35,506 bases of DNA from DASXMX01 sp036794395 (lineage in GTDB: Bacteria; Planctomycetota; Phycisphaerae; Tepidisphaerales; Tepidisphaeraceae): NCBI GenBank assembly GCA_036794395.1, contig DAIRGS010000037.1:1-35506 (forward strand), written 5' to 3'. The notes beneath the pieces were generated by a model, which made no database searches, was not told where the DNA came from, and saw only the letters and a program-made list of their open reading frames with translations. Both the position numbers and the translations under genes were made by a program. Below, piece after piece: positions 1 through 8,317 of the stretch (its first letter is position 1; the number at the start of each line of letters is the position of its first letter).

Positions 1-4
1 CAAA

Positions 5-23
5 CACGGGTTAGAAACCCGTG
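5..23. repeat. Short perfect hairpin downstream of the cytochrome gene
   Basis: An 8-bp perfect inverted repeat (CACGGGTT, 3-nt loop, AACCCGTG). It lies about 90 bp past the stop of the minus-strand gene at 115-3264 and is not followed by a T-run. The CACGGG/CCCGTG core also occurs in the nested hairpin at 30395-30459, so this looks like a member of a dispersed palindrome family rather than a dedicated terminator. Positions 24-114 hold nothing else recognisable. Confidence 0.5.
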
Positions 24-114
24 CCACTTAAATGCAATGGCGCTGAATCGCGCACGGTAATTTAGGCTTGTCATGCAACGCAGACTCTTGGGATGTTATT
101 GGATCGGCGTCTGT

Positions 115-3100
115 CTATTTGCCTTTGGTGCTTTCGAGAAAGGCGATGAGGTTGGCGAGGTCCTGGGGGGTTATTTGGGCGACGAGGCCTTCGGGCATGA
201 TGGAGGTGTCGCGTTTTCCGCGGCGGTCGATGTCTGTTTTCTTGAGGGTGATGGGGACGCCGGTGGCGTTGCGGAGTTCGAGTTCGTCGCCGGATTCGCG
301 GGTGACGAAGCCTTCGAGGACTTCGCCGTCTTTTTTGCGGAAGTATTGGGTTTCGAAACCCTGGGCGATTTTGGCGCTGGGTTTCATGATGGATTCGCAG
401 AGTTCGGCGCGGTTGTAGCGTTGGCCGATTCCGCCGAGGAAGGGGCCTTTGGGGGCTTCGTCGGCGGAGGTGGTGTGGCAGGCGATGCAGCCGAGGCGGG
501 TGAAGAGTTCCTTGCCCGTGGTGGGGTCGCCCTTGGTGGATTGGACGGAGGAGATGGTTTTGTCGTAGCCGATTTTGTCGATCAGATCGGCGGGATTGGC
601 GCTGGCGGCGGCCAGGCGCATCCCGGTGCGGTCGGCGGCCATTGAGGCGGCTGAGGCGACTTGGGGGTTTTTGTCGGAGATCAGTTTTTGAATGCGCTCG
701 GCGTAGGCGCGCGATTTGGTGCGCGCGATGGCGTGGAGCAGGCTGATTGTCGTGTCGGGGGTTTCCCACGCGTTTTCGATGGCTTTGGCGGCGGCGGTGC
801 GGTTGGTGTTCTGGCCGTTGTTGCGGCCGAGGCGGGCGTTGGCCACGTTAACAAGCACGGTGTAGGCCAGTTCGCGGCTGGGGGCGGAATCGGACGTGGC
901 GAGTGTGGTGAAGAGGCTTAGGTTTTGGGCGAGGCGCGGTTCGCGGGTGAATTCATCGAGCGCGGTGGACAGGGCGGCATCGGGGTTTTTGTCGGCGATG
1001 ACGAGGGCCAATGCGTCACTGGCCGCCTGAATCGCGGCGCGCTTGCCGGCGTTGCGGGTGAGGGCGGCCAGGGCTCTGGCGCGCTGCGCGGGAGTTTGGT
1101 TCGATGACGACGCGGTCGTGCCGAGCAGGGCGATTTGGTCGTTCGTGAGGTTGTTCTGATCGGCGAGCATATCGACGACTTGCGCGCGGAAAGCCGGGTC
1201 CTTTTTGGCGAGGTCGGCGATCAGTTTGGAGGCTTCGGGGAGATCAATCCTGTTCTTAGGAATGTCGAGGACGAAGCCATTGAGAACTTCGGGTTTCTCG
1301 GAGGCGAGGGCGGATTTAATGGTTTCGGCGATTTTGGCGGTGCTGTCCCACGCGGCGGTTTTGTAATAGGGGCCGGTGGTGTCGGGGCGGGTGTTCCACC
1401 AGGAGCCGTCCCAGTCGGCTTCGCGATAGTGGAGACGGCAGAGGGTTTTGTAAATGAGGGCGCGGGCGGAGGGGTTGGTGGCGGTGGAGAGCTTGGCGAT
1501 CAGGGCATCGACGACTGGAGCTTCGTGGAGTTGTTGGAGGACGCGGCTGGCGGCCAGGGCGAGTTTGGGATCGGCACTGTCGATGGCCTTGAGGCAATCT
1601 GCGCCGGCGTCGAGTGCAACCATGGCGTTGGTGGCGACGTGGGCGACGAGGAAATCGGAGTCGGCAAGGAGGGGGACGATGGCAGGGGCGCTGTCGCTGT
1701 GGCCCAATCGACCGAGGCCCCAGGCGGCGATGAGGCGGATGTGAGGGTCGGAGTCTTTAACGGCGGTGAGGAAGGGTTGGGTGGGGACGGATTGGTCGCC
1801 GCGTTTATCGCAAAGGGCGCGAAGCGCGAGTTCGCGGAGTTCGGGTTTGGCGGCGAGCTGGGCGAGGAAGGCATCTGCGCTGGAGCCGCGTAGGAGCTTG
1901 AGGGTGAATATGGCGGCGGCGCGGACTTCGATGGGGCCGGTGGAATTGGCGAGGTTTTGGAGGCCGGTGGTGAAGACGGGTTTGTCGCCACGATGGAGGA
2001 TTTCGCGCTGGGTGGCCTGGCGATGGACGCCACTGGGGGAGGTTAGCTCTTTGAGGAGTTGCTCATCATCGGCTTTCTGAAGATCGGGGAATGGAGCGGG
2101 TTTGTAGCCGGTGGGGGTGAGCCGGATGATGTAGCCGACGTTGGGGCCGGCGAAGTTGAAAGTTGCGCCGACCCAGGAGGAGAGGTAGAGGTGGCTGAGG
2201 CCATCGACGTCGATGTCGGTGCCGCGGGGGAGGCGCATGATGCGTTCCTGCGGGGTGGCGGCTTTGTAGCCGGCGCCTTCGGGAGTGAGGGGATGGCGAT
2301 AGACGGCTCCGCCATCGGCGCCCCATTCGACGGTGACGAGGGTGTGGCGATAGTCGGGGGGAAGGGTGGGTTCGTCGAGGAAGATGGAGCCGCAGGGTGC
2401 GCCGCCGCCGTAGTCGTTGAGGCAGTCGATGAATTCGCCGGGGAAGTGTTTGAAGAAGGAGGGGTAGCCGTAATAGCCGGTGGGAACGATGTAGGAGAGA
2501 CGGTCGTTCCAGCCATCGCCATCGTTGGTGTTATCGCGGGTGAAGATGTGCATGAGGGGATCGATGGCGACGTCGAAGATGTTGCGCTGGCCGTGGGAGT
2601 AGGATTCGAGGCCTGAGCCATCGGGGCGGATGCGGACTACGCCGCCGCCGTGTTTTTGGAAGACGGTTCCGTCTTTGCCGACGGCGTGAACCGCGCCGAA
2701 ATCGCCCATGGCGATATAGATCCAGCCATCGATGCCGAGGCGGATGTTGTTGGTGGTGTGGTCTGCGCCGCGGGCTTTTAGGCTGGCTTCGGTGGTGATG
2801 CCGGTGGCGAGGACTTCGGAGCGATCGGCGATACCGTCGTTGTTGTCGTCGAAGTAGACGGTGAGGAATGGGGGGTGGAGGACGTAGAGAGCGTGGGCGC
2901 TGGCGTCCCAGATGACGCCGCGGGGGTGTTCCATTTTGGCGAAGATGGTGACCTGATTGGCTCTGCCCTCGCCATCGGTGTCGACGAGCTTGACGACGCG
3001 GCCGCCGCCGGGGGTTTTGCCGAGGGAGCCTTGCTCGTCGATGGCGACGAAGAGCTCGCCGGTGGGGGAGGCGGAGACGGCGGTGGGATAGGAGGCATCC

Positions 3101-3264
3101 GGCGGTGAGGCAAAGACTGTGAGGTCAAAGCCTTTTGGGGCTTGGAGCTTGTTGAGGATTTGCCGCTGGGCTTCGGGGGTGGCTTTGACGGGATCGGCTT
3201 GGGTTGCCTTCGAGGTGAATAAGGTTGCGGCCAGAAGTAGAGCCAGCGAGCGATTGATACACAT
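115..3264 (-). CDS. PVC-type heme-binding CxxCH protein (secreted beta-propeller dehydrogenase-like, HEAT region, cytochrome c domain)
   Basis: A 1049-aa secreted protein of the large planctomycete/verrucomicrobial family that joins a glucose/sorbosone-dehydrogenase-like propeller to a C-terminal cytochrome c. The start is set at 3264. It gives a signal peptide (MCINRSLALLLAATLF, cleavage near TQA) and has GGAGG about 10 nt upstream; the open frame continues 89 codons further but has no secretory start there. Residues about 40-400 carry the propeller (HPRGVIWD, NNIRLGIDGWIYIAMGDFGA, GQRNIFDVAIDP). Residues about 440-880 are alpha-helical HEAT-like repeats. The heme site CIACH is at about 926-930, with a likely axial Met in SIMPEGL near 1023. 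It probably oxidises a sugar or polyol-type substrate in the periplasm and passes electrons to heme; the substrate is unknown. Nothing links it to the secretion genes downstream. Confidence 0.88.
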   Translation of the reverse strand: MCINRSLALLLAATLFTSKATQADPVKATPEAQRQILNKLQAPKGFDLTVFASPPDASYPTAVSASPTGELFVAIDEQGSLGKTPGGGRVVKLVDTDGEGRANQVTIFAKMEHPRGVIWDASAHALYVLHPPFLTVYFDDNNDGIADRSEVLATGITTEASLKARGADHTTNNIRLGIDGWIYIAMGDFGAVHAVGKDGTVFQKHGGGVVRIRPDGSGLESYSHGQRNIFDVAIDPLMHIFTRDNTNDGDGWNDRLSYIVPTGYYGYPSFFKHFPGEFIDCLNDYGGGAPCGSIFLDEPTLPPDYRHTLVTVEWGADGGAVYRHPLTPEGAGYKAATPQERIMRLPRGTDIDVDGLSHLYLSSWVGATFNFAGPNVGYIIRLTPTGYKPAPFPDLQKADDEQLLKELTSPSGVHRQATQREILHRGDKPVFTTGLQNLANSTGPIEVRAAAIFTLKLLRGSSADAFLAQLAAKPELRELALRALCDKRGDQSVPTQPFLTAVKDSDPHIRLIAAWGLGRLGHSDSAPAIVPLLADSDFLVAHVATNAMVALDAGADCLKAIDSADPKLALAASRVLQQLHEAPVVDALIAKLSTATNPSARALIYKTLCRLHYREADWDGSWWNTRPDTTGPYYKTAAWDSTAKIAETIKSALASEKPEVLNGFVLDIPKNRIDLPEASKLIADLAKKDPAFRAQVVDMLADQNNLTNDQIALLGTTASSSNQTPAQRARALAALTRNAGKRAAIQAASDALALVIADKNPDAALSTALDEFTREPRLAQNLSLFTTLATSDSAPSRELAYTVLVNVANARLGRNNGQNTNRTAAAKAIENAWETPDTTISLLHAIARTKSRAYAERIQKLISDKNPQVASAASMAADRTGMRLAAASANPADLIDKIGYDKTISSVQSTKGDPTTGKELFTRLGCIACHTTSADEAPKGPFLGGIGQRYNRAELCESIMKPSAKIAQGFETQYFRKKDGEVLEGFVTRESGDELELRNATGVPITLKKTDIDRRGKRDTSIMPEGLVAQITPQDLANLIAFLESTKGK

Positions 3265-3569
3265 TTTGAGAGGGCCTCCGCGGACGAGCGTGAATGAGAA
3301 TTGGGCTGATTTGTGCCCAGAGGTGTTACGTTTGGAGGCGGGGGGCGTTGAGTAACAGGAGGATTGGGGGATTTCAGATTTGAGATTTGAGAAGGGTGGG
3401 TCGACTCGAAGATTTTCCGGCGCGGTTTGGGGCTTGGAGAAAGCGAGAGTTTGGGTCATCCGATTAAGATTCGTTGCGGTACAACGCAACAGCGGCGATA
3501 ATGTGGGTTGAGCCGGCGCGCGTTGTTGCATGCGTCAATTAATTGCAGACTTAGGATATTCGAGATGCC
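3265..3569. other. Intergenic region between divergent genes (305 bp)
   Basis: This gap lies between the start of the cytochrome gene and the FHA-phosphatase gene and must hold both promoters. A tandem GATTTGA-type repeat (about 3370-3390) is visible. A weak plus-strand promoter candidate is annotated separately. No RNA gene or conserved leader was recognised. Confidence 0.6.
3474..3502 (+). promoter_or_regulatory. Possible sigma-70-type promoter for the FHA-phosphatase gene
   Basis: TTGCGG (3474-3479), a 17-nt spacer and GATAAT (3497-3502) precede the start at 3570 by about 68 nt. The -10 box matches consensus at 5 of 6 positions; the -35 box matches only its first three. This is a weak prediction from motif and spacing alone. 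Confidence 0.35.
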
Positions 3570-5282
3570 ATGTCATTGAACTCATCGGTCGCCGGTGAGG
3601 CTGCCGGTCCTGAGAACGCGAGGATCGCGGGGGCTACGCTGTTGCGGGTCAGCGATCGTTCGAATTATGTTTCGCATGTGGCGATGACCCTGAACCGGAT
3701 GGTGATCGGTCGGGGCGATGACGTGGATATTCCGCTGGAGAGCGGATCGGTTTCGCGGAGGCATGCGGAGCTTTCCCGCGATCCATTTGGGCGGTGGTGG
3801 GTGCGCGATTTGGGGAGCCGCAATGGGTCGCGGGTGAATGGAACGACAGTCAGCGAAGCTTTATTGGGGCCGGGCGATGTGCTTCAGGTTGGGGATTTTC
3901 GGCTTTCGCTCTCGCCGCCCACTCCGCGATTGAGCGATGCGACGGCGACGATTTCGTCGGGCATTTCGACTCAGGAGGGCAAGGGCGATTACATCACGCG
4001 GCTTCGCGAGCATGGCTCGCCGAAGATCGACGCGAGCCATCTTCAGGCTGTGACGGATTTCGGGCACCAGTTAAACGTAACGCAGGATGAAGGCGAGCGC
4101 CTGCGGCGATTGTGTCAGCTCATGCTGGGAGCACAATTTCGCGGTGGAACGGCGGCGGTGCTGCGCGTGGCGCGCGATGGCAGCGCGGATCCGCAGGTGA
4201 GGTGCGGGCCGACTGTCGCGCCGAATTGGCATCAGCCGATGCCTCCCGTATCGAGAAGCGTTTTAAAGGTGTTGTGCGATACGCCTGAACCGGTCCTGGC
4301 GACGAATTACGGAGCAGCACCGGCAACCAATGCGCGCATCGAGCTTTCGACTTCGCCGGATCTGATGGCGATGAGTGTGATCGCGATTCCGTTGCGGTTT
4401 GACGAACGCATGATCGATGTGCTGTATGTCGTGTTCTCTCCGGAATATGGTCACGCCGATTGGCTGGCGCTGGCGGCGCTGGCGGTGAAGCAATATCAGC
4501 AGGCGGAATCGGTGTGGCTTCACGTTGGGACCATTCGCGAATACGCGGCAGTCGAGCGCGAACTGGAGCGGGCGCAGGAAATCCAGCAACGACTCATTCC
4601 ACACGAGCTTCGGATTAAGGGGCTCGATCTGGCGATTGGGTTTCGGCCATGCCACTGGGTGGGAGGCGACTATGCCGACGTGGTGCCGATGAGTGATGGG
4701 CGGACCCTGTTGATCGTCGCAGACGTGTGCGGGAAGGGCTTGTCGGCGGCGCTGGTGGCGTCGAGTCTACATACGGTGGTGCATGGGGGAGTGCGGGCGG
4801 GGAAAGACTTGCTGGCGCTGATCAAAGAGTTGAATCAGTATCTTTTGGAAGATCTGGGCGGGGAATCGCTGGTCACGATCATTGGGGTTGCGCTTGATCC
4901 GGCGACCGGGGCATTTGAGTGCATTAATTGCGGTCATCCACCAGGCTTGATCCTGGATCGCGAGGGCAATGCCCGGCAGTTTCAGAGCGCGACCAACCCG
5001 ATGCTGGGGATCGAGGATCTGCCGGTGAAGGTGCAGTCCGGCGTTATCGGACGATTGGAAATGTTCGCCCTTTTTACCGATGGATTGACGGAATTATTCG
5101 ATCGGGATGAGAAGATGCTGGATGTGGAGGGTCTGGAGAAGGGGCTTGTGGAGCAGTTCATGCGGTCTCCGGGTGCATCGGCGGCGGAATATGCCGAGGG
5201 ACTGACGCGGTTTTTGGATGAATATCAGGGTGGAAGGGCGGCGGGGGATGATCGAACCTTCCTGTTAGGCCGGCTGTCGTAA
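3570..5282 (+). CDS. FHA-GAF-SpoIIE/PP2C serine/threonine phosphatase
   Basis: A 570-aa soluble signalling phosphatase. An FHA phosphothreonine-binding domain occupies residues about 43-115, with VIGRGD, SRRHAE and GSRNG motifs in the expected order. A GAF-like sensor region spans about 165-320, followed by a coiled segment (RELERAQEIQQRLIP). The PP2C/SpoIIE domain covers about 335-570, with metal-binding motifs GGDYAD (~365), ADVCGKG (~383), NCGHPPG (~452), FTDGLTE (~501) and DDRTF (~560), so it should be active. No membrane segment is seen. In T6SS loci a PP2C phosphatase (PppA) reverses phosphorylation of an FHA protein by a kinase (PpkA). The FHA-kinase at 19506 would be the natural partner here, but two unrelated genes lie between this gene and the secretion block, so that link is inferred. 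Confidence 0.9.
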   Translation: MSLNSSVAGEAAGPENARIAGATLLRVSDRSNYVSHVAMTLNRMVIGRGDDVDIPLESGSVSRRHAELSRDPFGRWWVRDLGSRNGSRVNGTTVSEALLGPGDVLQVGDFRLSLSPPTPRLSDATATISSGISTQEGKGDYITRLREHGSPKIDASHLQAVTDFGHQLNVTQDEGERLRRLCQLMLGAQFRGGTAAVLRVARDGSADPQVRCGPTVAPNWHQPMPPVSRSVLKVLCDTPEPVLATNYGAAPATNARIELSTSPDLMAMSVIAIPLRFDERMIDVLYVVFSPEYGHADWLALAALAVKQYQQAESVWLHVGTIREYAAVERELERAQEIQQRLIPHELRIKGLDLAIGFRPCHWVGGDYADVVPMSDGRTLLIVADVCGKGLSAALVASSLHTVVHGGVRAGKDLLALIKELNQYLLEDLGGESLVTIIGVALDPATGAFECINCGHPPGLILDREGNARQFQSATNPMLGIEDLPVKVQSGVIGRLEMFALFTDGLTELFDRDEKMLDVEGLEKGLVEQFMRSPGASAAEYAEGLTRFLDEYQGGRAAGDDRTFLLGRLS

Positions 5283-5392
5283 CAATTGCCGGGTTTTGCG
5301 GGGATTTTGCCATCTAATTACGATGCCGACGTTCGCGAAGCGGCATTTCGCGCCGCTTGGGGACCACTCTTCGCCACTGGAAGGACATCATT

Positions 5393-6808
5393 ATGTCGCT
5401 GCGCACGCGATCGTTGTTATGGGCTGCATGTACTGCGATGACAGTCGGGTCGGCCGCACGGGCTGACATTTCAAGCACCAACTCAGTTCCGCCAATCGGT
5501 GTTGGGGCGGATCCATTTGTGCTGAAACCTCTATTCGCCGCCGATGACGTGGATACGGCTTTGATGCCGATGTCCCGCGCGCCGCTGATGTCGTTGCTCG
5601 ACAAGGTGGGCGTGGGGTCGCCGCTGGAGAAAGCCGGGATCGATATTTACGGGTTTATCCAGGCGTCTTACACCGTGAATCTGGAGGATCCACACCGGAC
5701 AGAGGCCAATGGCACGCACCGCATTCAGCTGCGAATGTTCGATCACCACAGCAATGTGTTGGCGGTAAACCGAATCGATCTATACGCCGAGCGCGTTGCC
5801 AATTACCACAAAGGTGCAGTGGATTTTGGCGGACTCCTTGAGATCCAGTACGGAACAGATGCCGCGATGATGCACTCGCACGGCCTGTTGGATTATAACT
5901 TTGGAGGATATCGCGACCACTCGAACCCGGAATATCAGTTCGATTTGACGCAGGCTTATTTTGACGTAGCTATTCCGGTCGGTAGCGGGTTGCGCGTTCG
6001 AGCCGGCAAATTCGCGACGCTCTTCGGGTACGAATCCTGCGACCCGGTCCATAATCAGGCGGTCCAGTTTTATTCTCGATCTTTCATTCTGACCTTCGGC
6101 ATTCCGATGTATCAGACGGGCGCGTATGCGACGTATGACATCATGCCGAATCTAAGCGTCAATGCCGGAATCAGCCGCGGCTGGGAGCAGGCAACTTCGG
6201 ATAACAACGGTGCGATTGATTTCTTCGGCAACGTGAATTGGACGCTCAACGATAGCGTGTCCGCGATGGTCGGCCTTTCCGAAGGCCCTGAACTGCCCGG
6301 CGATAACTCGCACTACCGCACCCTCGTAGAAGGCGTTTTTTATTACACGCCTGATCCCAAGGGACCGTGGACATTCGCCGCGGACGCAATCCTTGGCCTG
6401 GAAGACAATCAGGTGACGTCGTATTTCAATCACGAGACGTTCGCGCCGGTGGGCAATACGAGCTGGTATGGGATCGCCCTGTTCGGCGGGTACAAAGTCA
6501 GCGATACGATTAAGTTGAAGGCGCGTGGCGAATGGTTTCACGACAGCGAGGGGACTCGCTTCCGCTTTCCGCAGGCGAACGCCAGTTTCACTGCCGGGCC
6601 GATGAGCGATCGGTTCGTGATGGTGGGCCGAACATACAACGTATTTGAGTTGACGTTTGGCGCGGACATCATTCCGTTCCCGCGTGATGCGCGTACGCTG
6701 GTGGTTCGCCCGGAGATCCGGGTGGATATGGCCAACCACGGAATCTTGGTGAACGGGCATCGAGCCAATCAGACGACGCTGGCTGTCGATGTGATTTATA
6801 GGTTTTAA
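5393..6808 (+). CDS. Outer-membrane beta-barrel porin (BBP2/OmpL-like)
   Basis: A 471-aa outer-membrane barrel protein. The start at 5393 is chosen because AAGGA lies 7 nt upstream and because it begins a signal peptide (MSLRTRSLLWAACTAMTVGS, cleavage after ARA). The mature protein has the alternating aromatic/polar strands of the putative beta-barrel porin-2 family: SGLRVRAGKFATLFGYE, a NQAVQFYSRSFILTFGIP segment and repeated glycine/aspartate turns. It ends in a barrel-type strand with a terminal phenylalanine (VDVIYRF). The solute cannot be told from sequence. It appears to be a single-gene unit closed by the terminator at 6953-6989 and has no clear tie to the secretion cluster. Confidence 0.82.
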   Translation: MSLRTRSLLWAACTAMTVGSAARADISSTNSVPPIGVGADPFVLKPLFAADDVDTALMPMSRAPLMSLLDKVGVGSPLEKAGIDIYGFIQASYTVNLEDPHRTEANGTHRIQLRMFDHHSNVLAVNRIDLYAERVANYHKGAVDFGGLLEIQYGTDAAMMHSHGLLDYNFGGYRDHSNPEYQFDLTQAYFDVAIPVGSGLRVRAGKFATLFGYESCDPVHNQAVQFYSRSFILTFGIPMYQTGAYATYDIMPNLSVNAGISRGWEQATSDNNGAIDFFGNVNWTLNDSVSAMVGLSEGPELPGDNSHYRTLVEGVFYYTPDPKGPWTFAADAILGLEDNQVTSYFNHETFAPVGNTSWYGIALFGGYKVSDTIKLKARGEWFHDSEGTRFRFPQANASFTAGPMSDRFVMVGRTYNVFELTFGADIIPFPRDARTLVVRPEIRVDMANHGILVNGHRANQTTLAVDVIYRF

Positions 6809-6952
6809 GCGAGAGACGGATTATTCACCACTGAGGCACGGCCTTCGGCTCGACTCGACCGAGCTCGTCGCGGGCTGAGGCTCAGGCTCGAAGAGAGGAC
6901 ACGGAGAAGAATAGGCCGGATGGCATCCTTCCGCCGCTAATGTAGTTCAAAG

Positions 6953-6989
6953 CAACTCCGCCGGGCGCGCTCGGCGGAGTTGTTTTTTT
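6953..6989 (+). terminator. Rho-independent terminator of the porin gene
   Basis: A perfect 11-bp stem (CAACTCCGCCG at 6953-6963 pairing with CGGCGGAGTTG at 6972-6982) with an 8-nt loop is followed directly by seven T residues. It sits 145 bp past the porin stop and touches the 3' end of the opposite-strand lipoprotein gene (stop at 6988). Confidence 0.9.
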
Positions 6990-7911
6990 ATTGATTGGAA
7001 GGAGCGCCGCCTGCGCCCAATCCATGGTGAACGTGGAGATCGGTTTGGGGCAGCATTTCGGTGAGGCGTTTGCGGGCGTCGGTTTGTTCGGATTGATCGA
7101 TGGTGGTGAAGCAGCCGGGAAATGCGGCAAGAATTTGGGCGGCACGATCGTCAGATTGACGGCCGGAGCCCAAACGTTGCTGGATTTGGGCGAAGCCTCG
7201 ATCGTCTGCGACGGGAGGCTTGCGCCAGGCCCTCGCGGCGCCCTTGAGCTGGTCGGCTTGCTGGCGGATATCTTGAATGCGCCCATTATCGCGATTTCCG
7301 GCGTGCACGAGGATGTCGGGGTATTTGTCGGGGTTCCAGCCGGCATGGGCGAAGTATTGCAGGCCATCGCGATCGGCCTGGGCTTCTTCCGCGGGAGATG
7401 GAGATGCTGAGGCGGATGTCATCACGAGCGTGAGGACGACCGGATCGCTGGAGTCAGGCGGGGTTCGACGCTGAGCATGTCGGTCGATGAGGTGCGCGAG
7501 GCCATGGGCAAGGGCGGCGGCGACATCATCTTCGCCGGCACATTGTTGGAGCAGGCCGCTGGTGATGTAGATCGATTGCCCGCCGGGGGTGATTACGTTG
7601 TGAACGGGACTGATCGCGACGAAGAACTGGACGTCAGCGGGAACAGTAGCGCCGGATTGCCGGGCACCGTCCAGAAGCCGAGTACCCATGAGCTGGAGAT
7701 ACTGCGTCAGTTCGGCGTCCGTTCCGATCGCGGGCTGGACGGCCTGATGCAGAATGGCGCCGTCGCGCACGGCCTTTTGCTGCTGGGCGAGACGGGCGGC
7801 ATTATCGCCTCCGGATCGGCTATCGACGCATCCCATTATCGCGAGGGCGAGGGATACGCCCGCTGCCGCCCCACGTAGCTGAATGCGGGAATTGGTACGA
7901 ATCGTGGCCAT
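6988..7911 (-). CDS. M48-like metalloprotease-fold lipoprotein lacking the catalytic glutamate
   Basis: A 307-aa predicted lipoprotein (signal segment with lipobox LAIMGC, Cys28). The domain resembles the M48/BepA-type family: ITPGGQSIYITSGLL leads into the active-site helix, and EEAQADRDGLQYFAHAGWNP (from E175) is the usual E-x-x-A-D third-ligand helix followed by an AGW turn. The zinc-binding helix reads HGLAH (136-140) instead of HExxH. The codon is GGC, so the general base is absent while both histidines and the third ligand remain. The fold may bind zinc, but proteolysis is unlikely; a chaperone or scaffold role is possible. The protein is shorter than most M48 proteins and has no TPR tail. 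It is divergently placed from the secretion operon that starts at 8318. Confidence 0.72.
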   Translation of the reverse strand: MATIRTNSRIQLRGAAAGVSLALAIMGCVDSRSGGDNAARLAQQQKAVRDGAILHQAVQPAIGTDAELTQYLQLMGTRLLDGARQSGATVPADVQFFVAISPVHNVITPGGQSIYITSGLLQQCAGEDDVAAALAHGLAHLIDRHAQRRTPPDSSDPVVLTLVMTSASASPSPAEEAQADRDGLQYFAHAGWNPDKYPDILVHAGNRDNGRIQDIRQQADQLKGAARAWRKPPVADDRGFAQIQQRLGSGRQSDDRAAQILAAFPGCFTTIDQSEQTDARKRLTEMLPQTDLHVHHGLGAGGAPSNQ

Positions 7912-8317
7912 ATCGGCGTTCCAGAACGGAAATTGACGCGCAGGTTACTGAGTATGAGTGCCTGCCGATAGATTACTTTCAATCGATAGGTAACTGCAAC
8001 GAAATCAGTATCGGCACGTCGATTTGACGGGGTTGACTAAATGACTTCTCACTTCGAAATGCCTTCCTGTGGCGAGCGGGTGCAGAATTTGCTTGGAATC
8101 CTGCCTCTCTGATATCGCACAACTCATTATTGCTCACGTCTTTGACAGAAATGGCCGCTCGATTAGAATTGTGAACGCGACTCGAAGCGAACAGACGGGG
8201 ATTGGGAAGCGGCGTTGTCCCGTTGTTCGATGACTGGGGTTTACAAGTCCGACCACGCCGGTGCGGCGGCCGGAGTGTCGCCGTTTTATGTTACGGAGGA
8301 CCTCCGAGAACACTGCG
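7912..8317. other. Divergent control region (about 400 bp)
   Basis: This stretch separates the M48-like gene (minus) from the pseudokinase gene (plus). It is less GC-rich than its neighbours. It contains a near-consensus plus-strand promoter (8142-8169) and, close to the start codon, a small palindrome (CGGAG-GAC-CTCCG, about 8295-8307) that could fold over an SD-like GGAGG. No RNA gene was recognised. Confidence 0.6.
8142..8169 (+). promoter_or_regulatory. Strong sigma-70-type promoter for the T6SS-like block
   Basis: A perfect TTGACA (8142-8147), a 16-nt spacer and TAGAAT (8164-8169, one mismatch from consensus). The predicted transcript would start near 8176, leaving a leader of about 140 nt before the start at 8318. 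No other boundary of similar quality is seen before 21590, so it may drive the whole plus-strand block. Confidence 0.65.

Noticed and set aside
73..2616. Several glycine/alanine/valine-rich plus-strand open frames opposite the cytochrome gene
   Set aside because: They are antisense shadows of a well-supported CDS with signal peptide and heme motif; their composition reflects reverse-complemented GC-rich codons.
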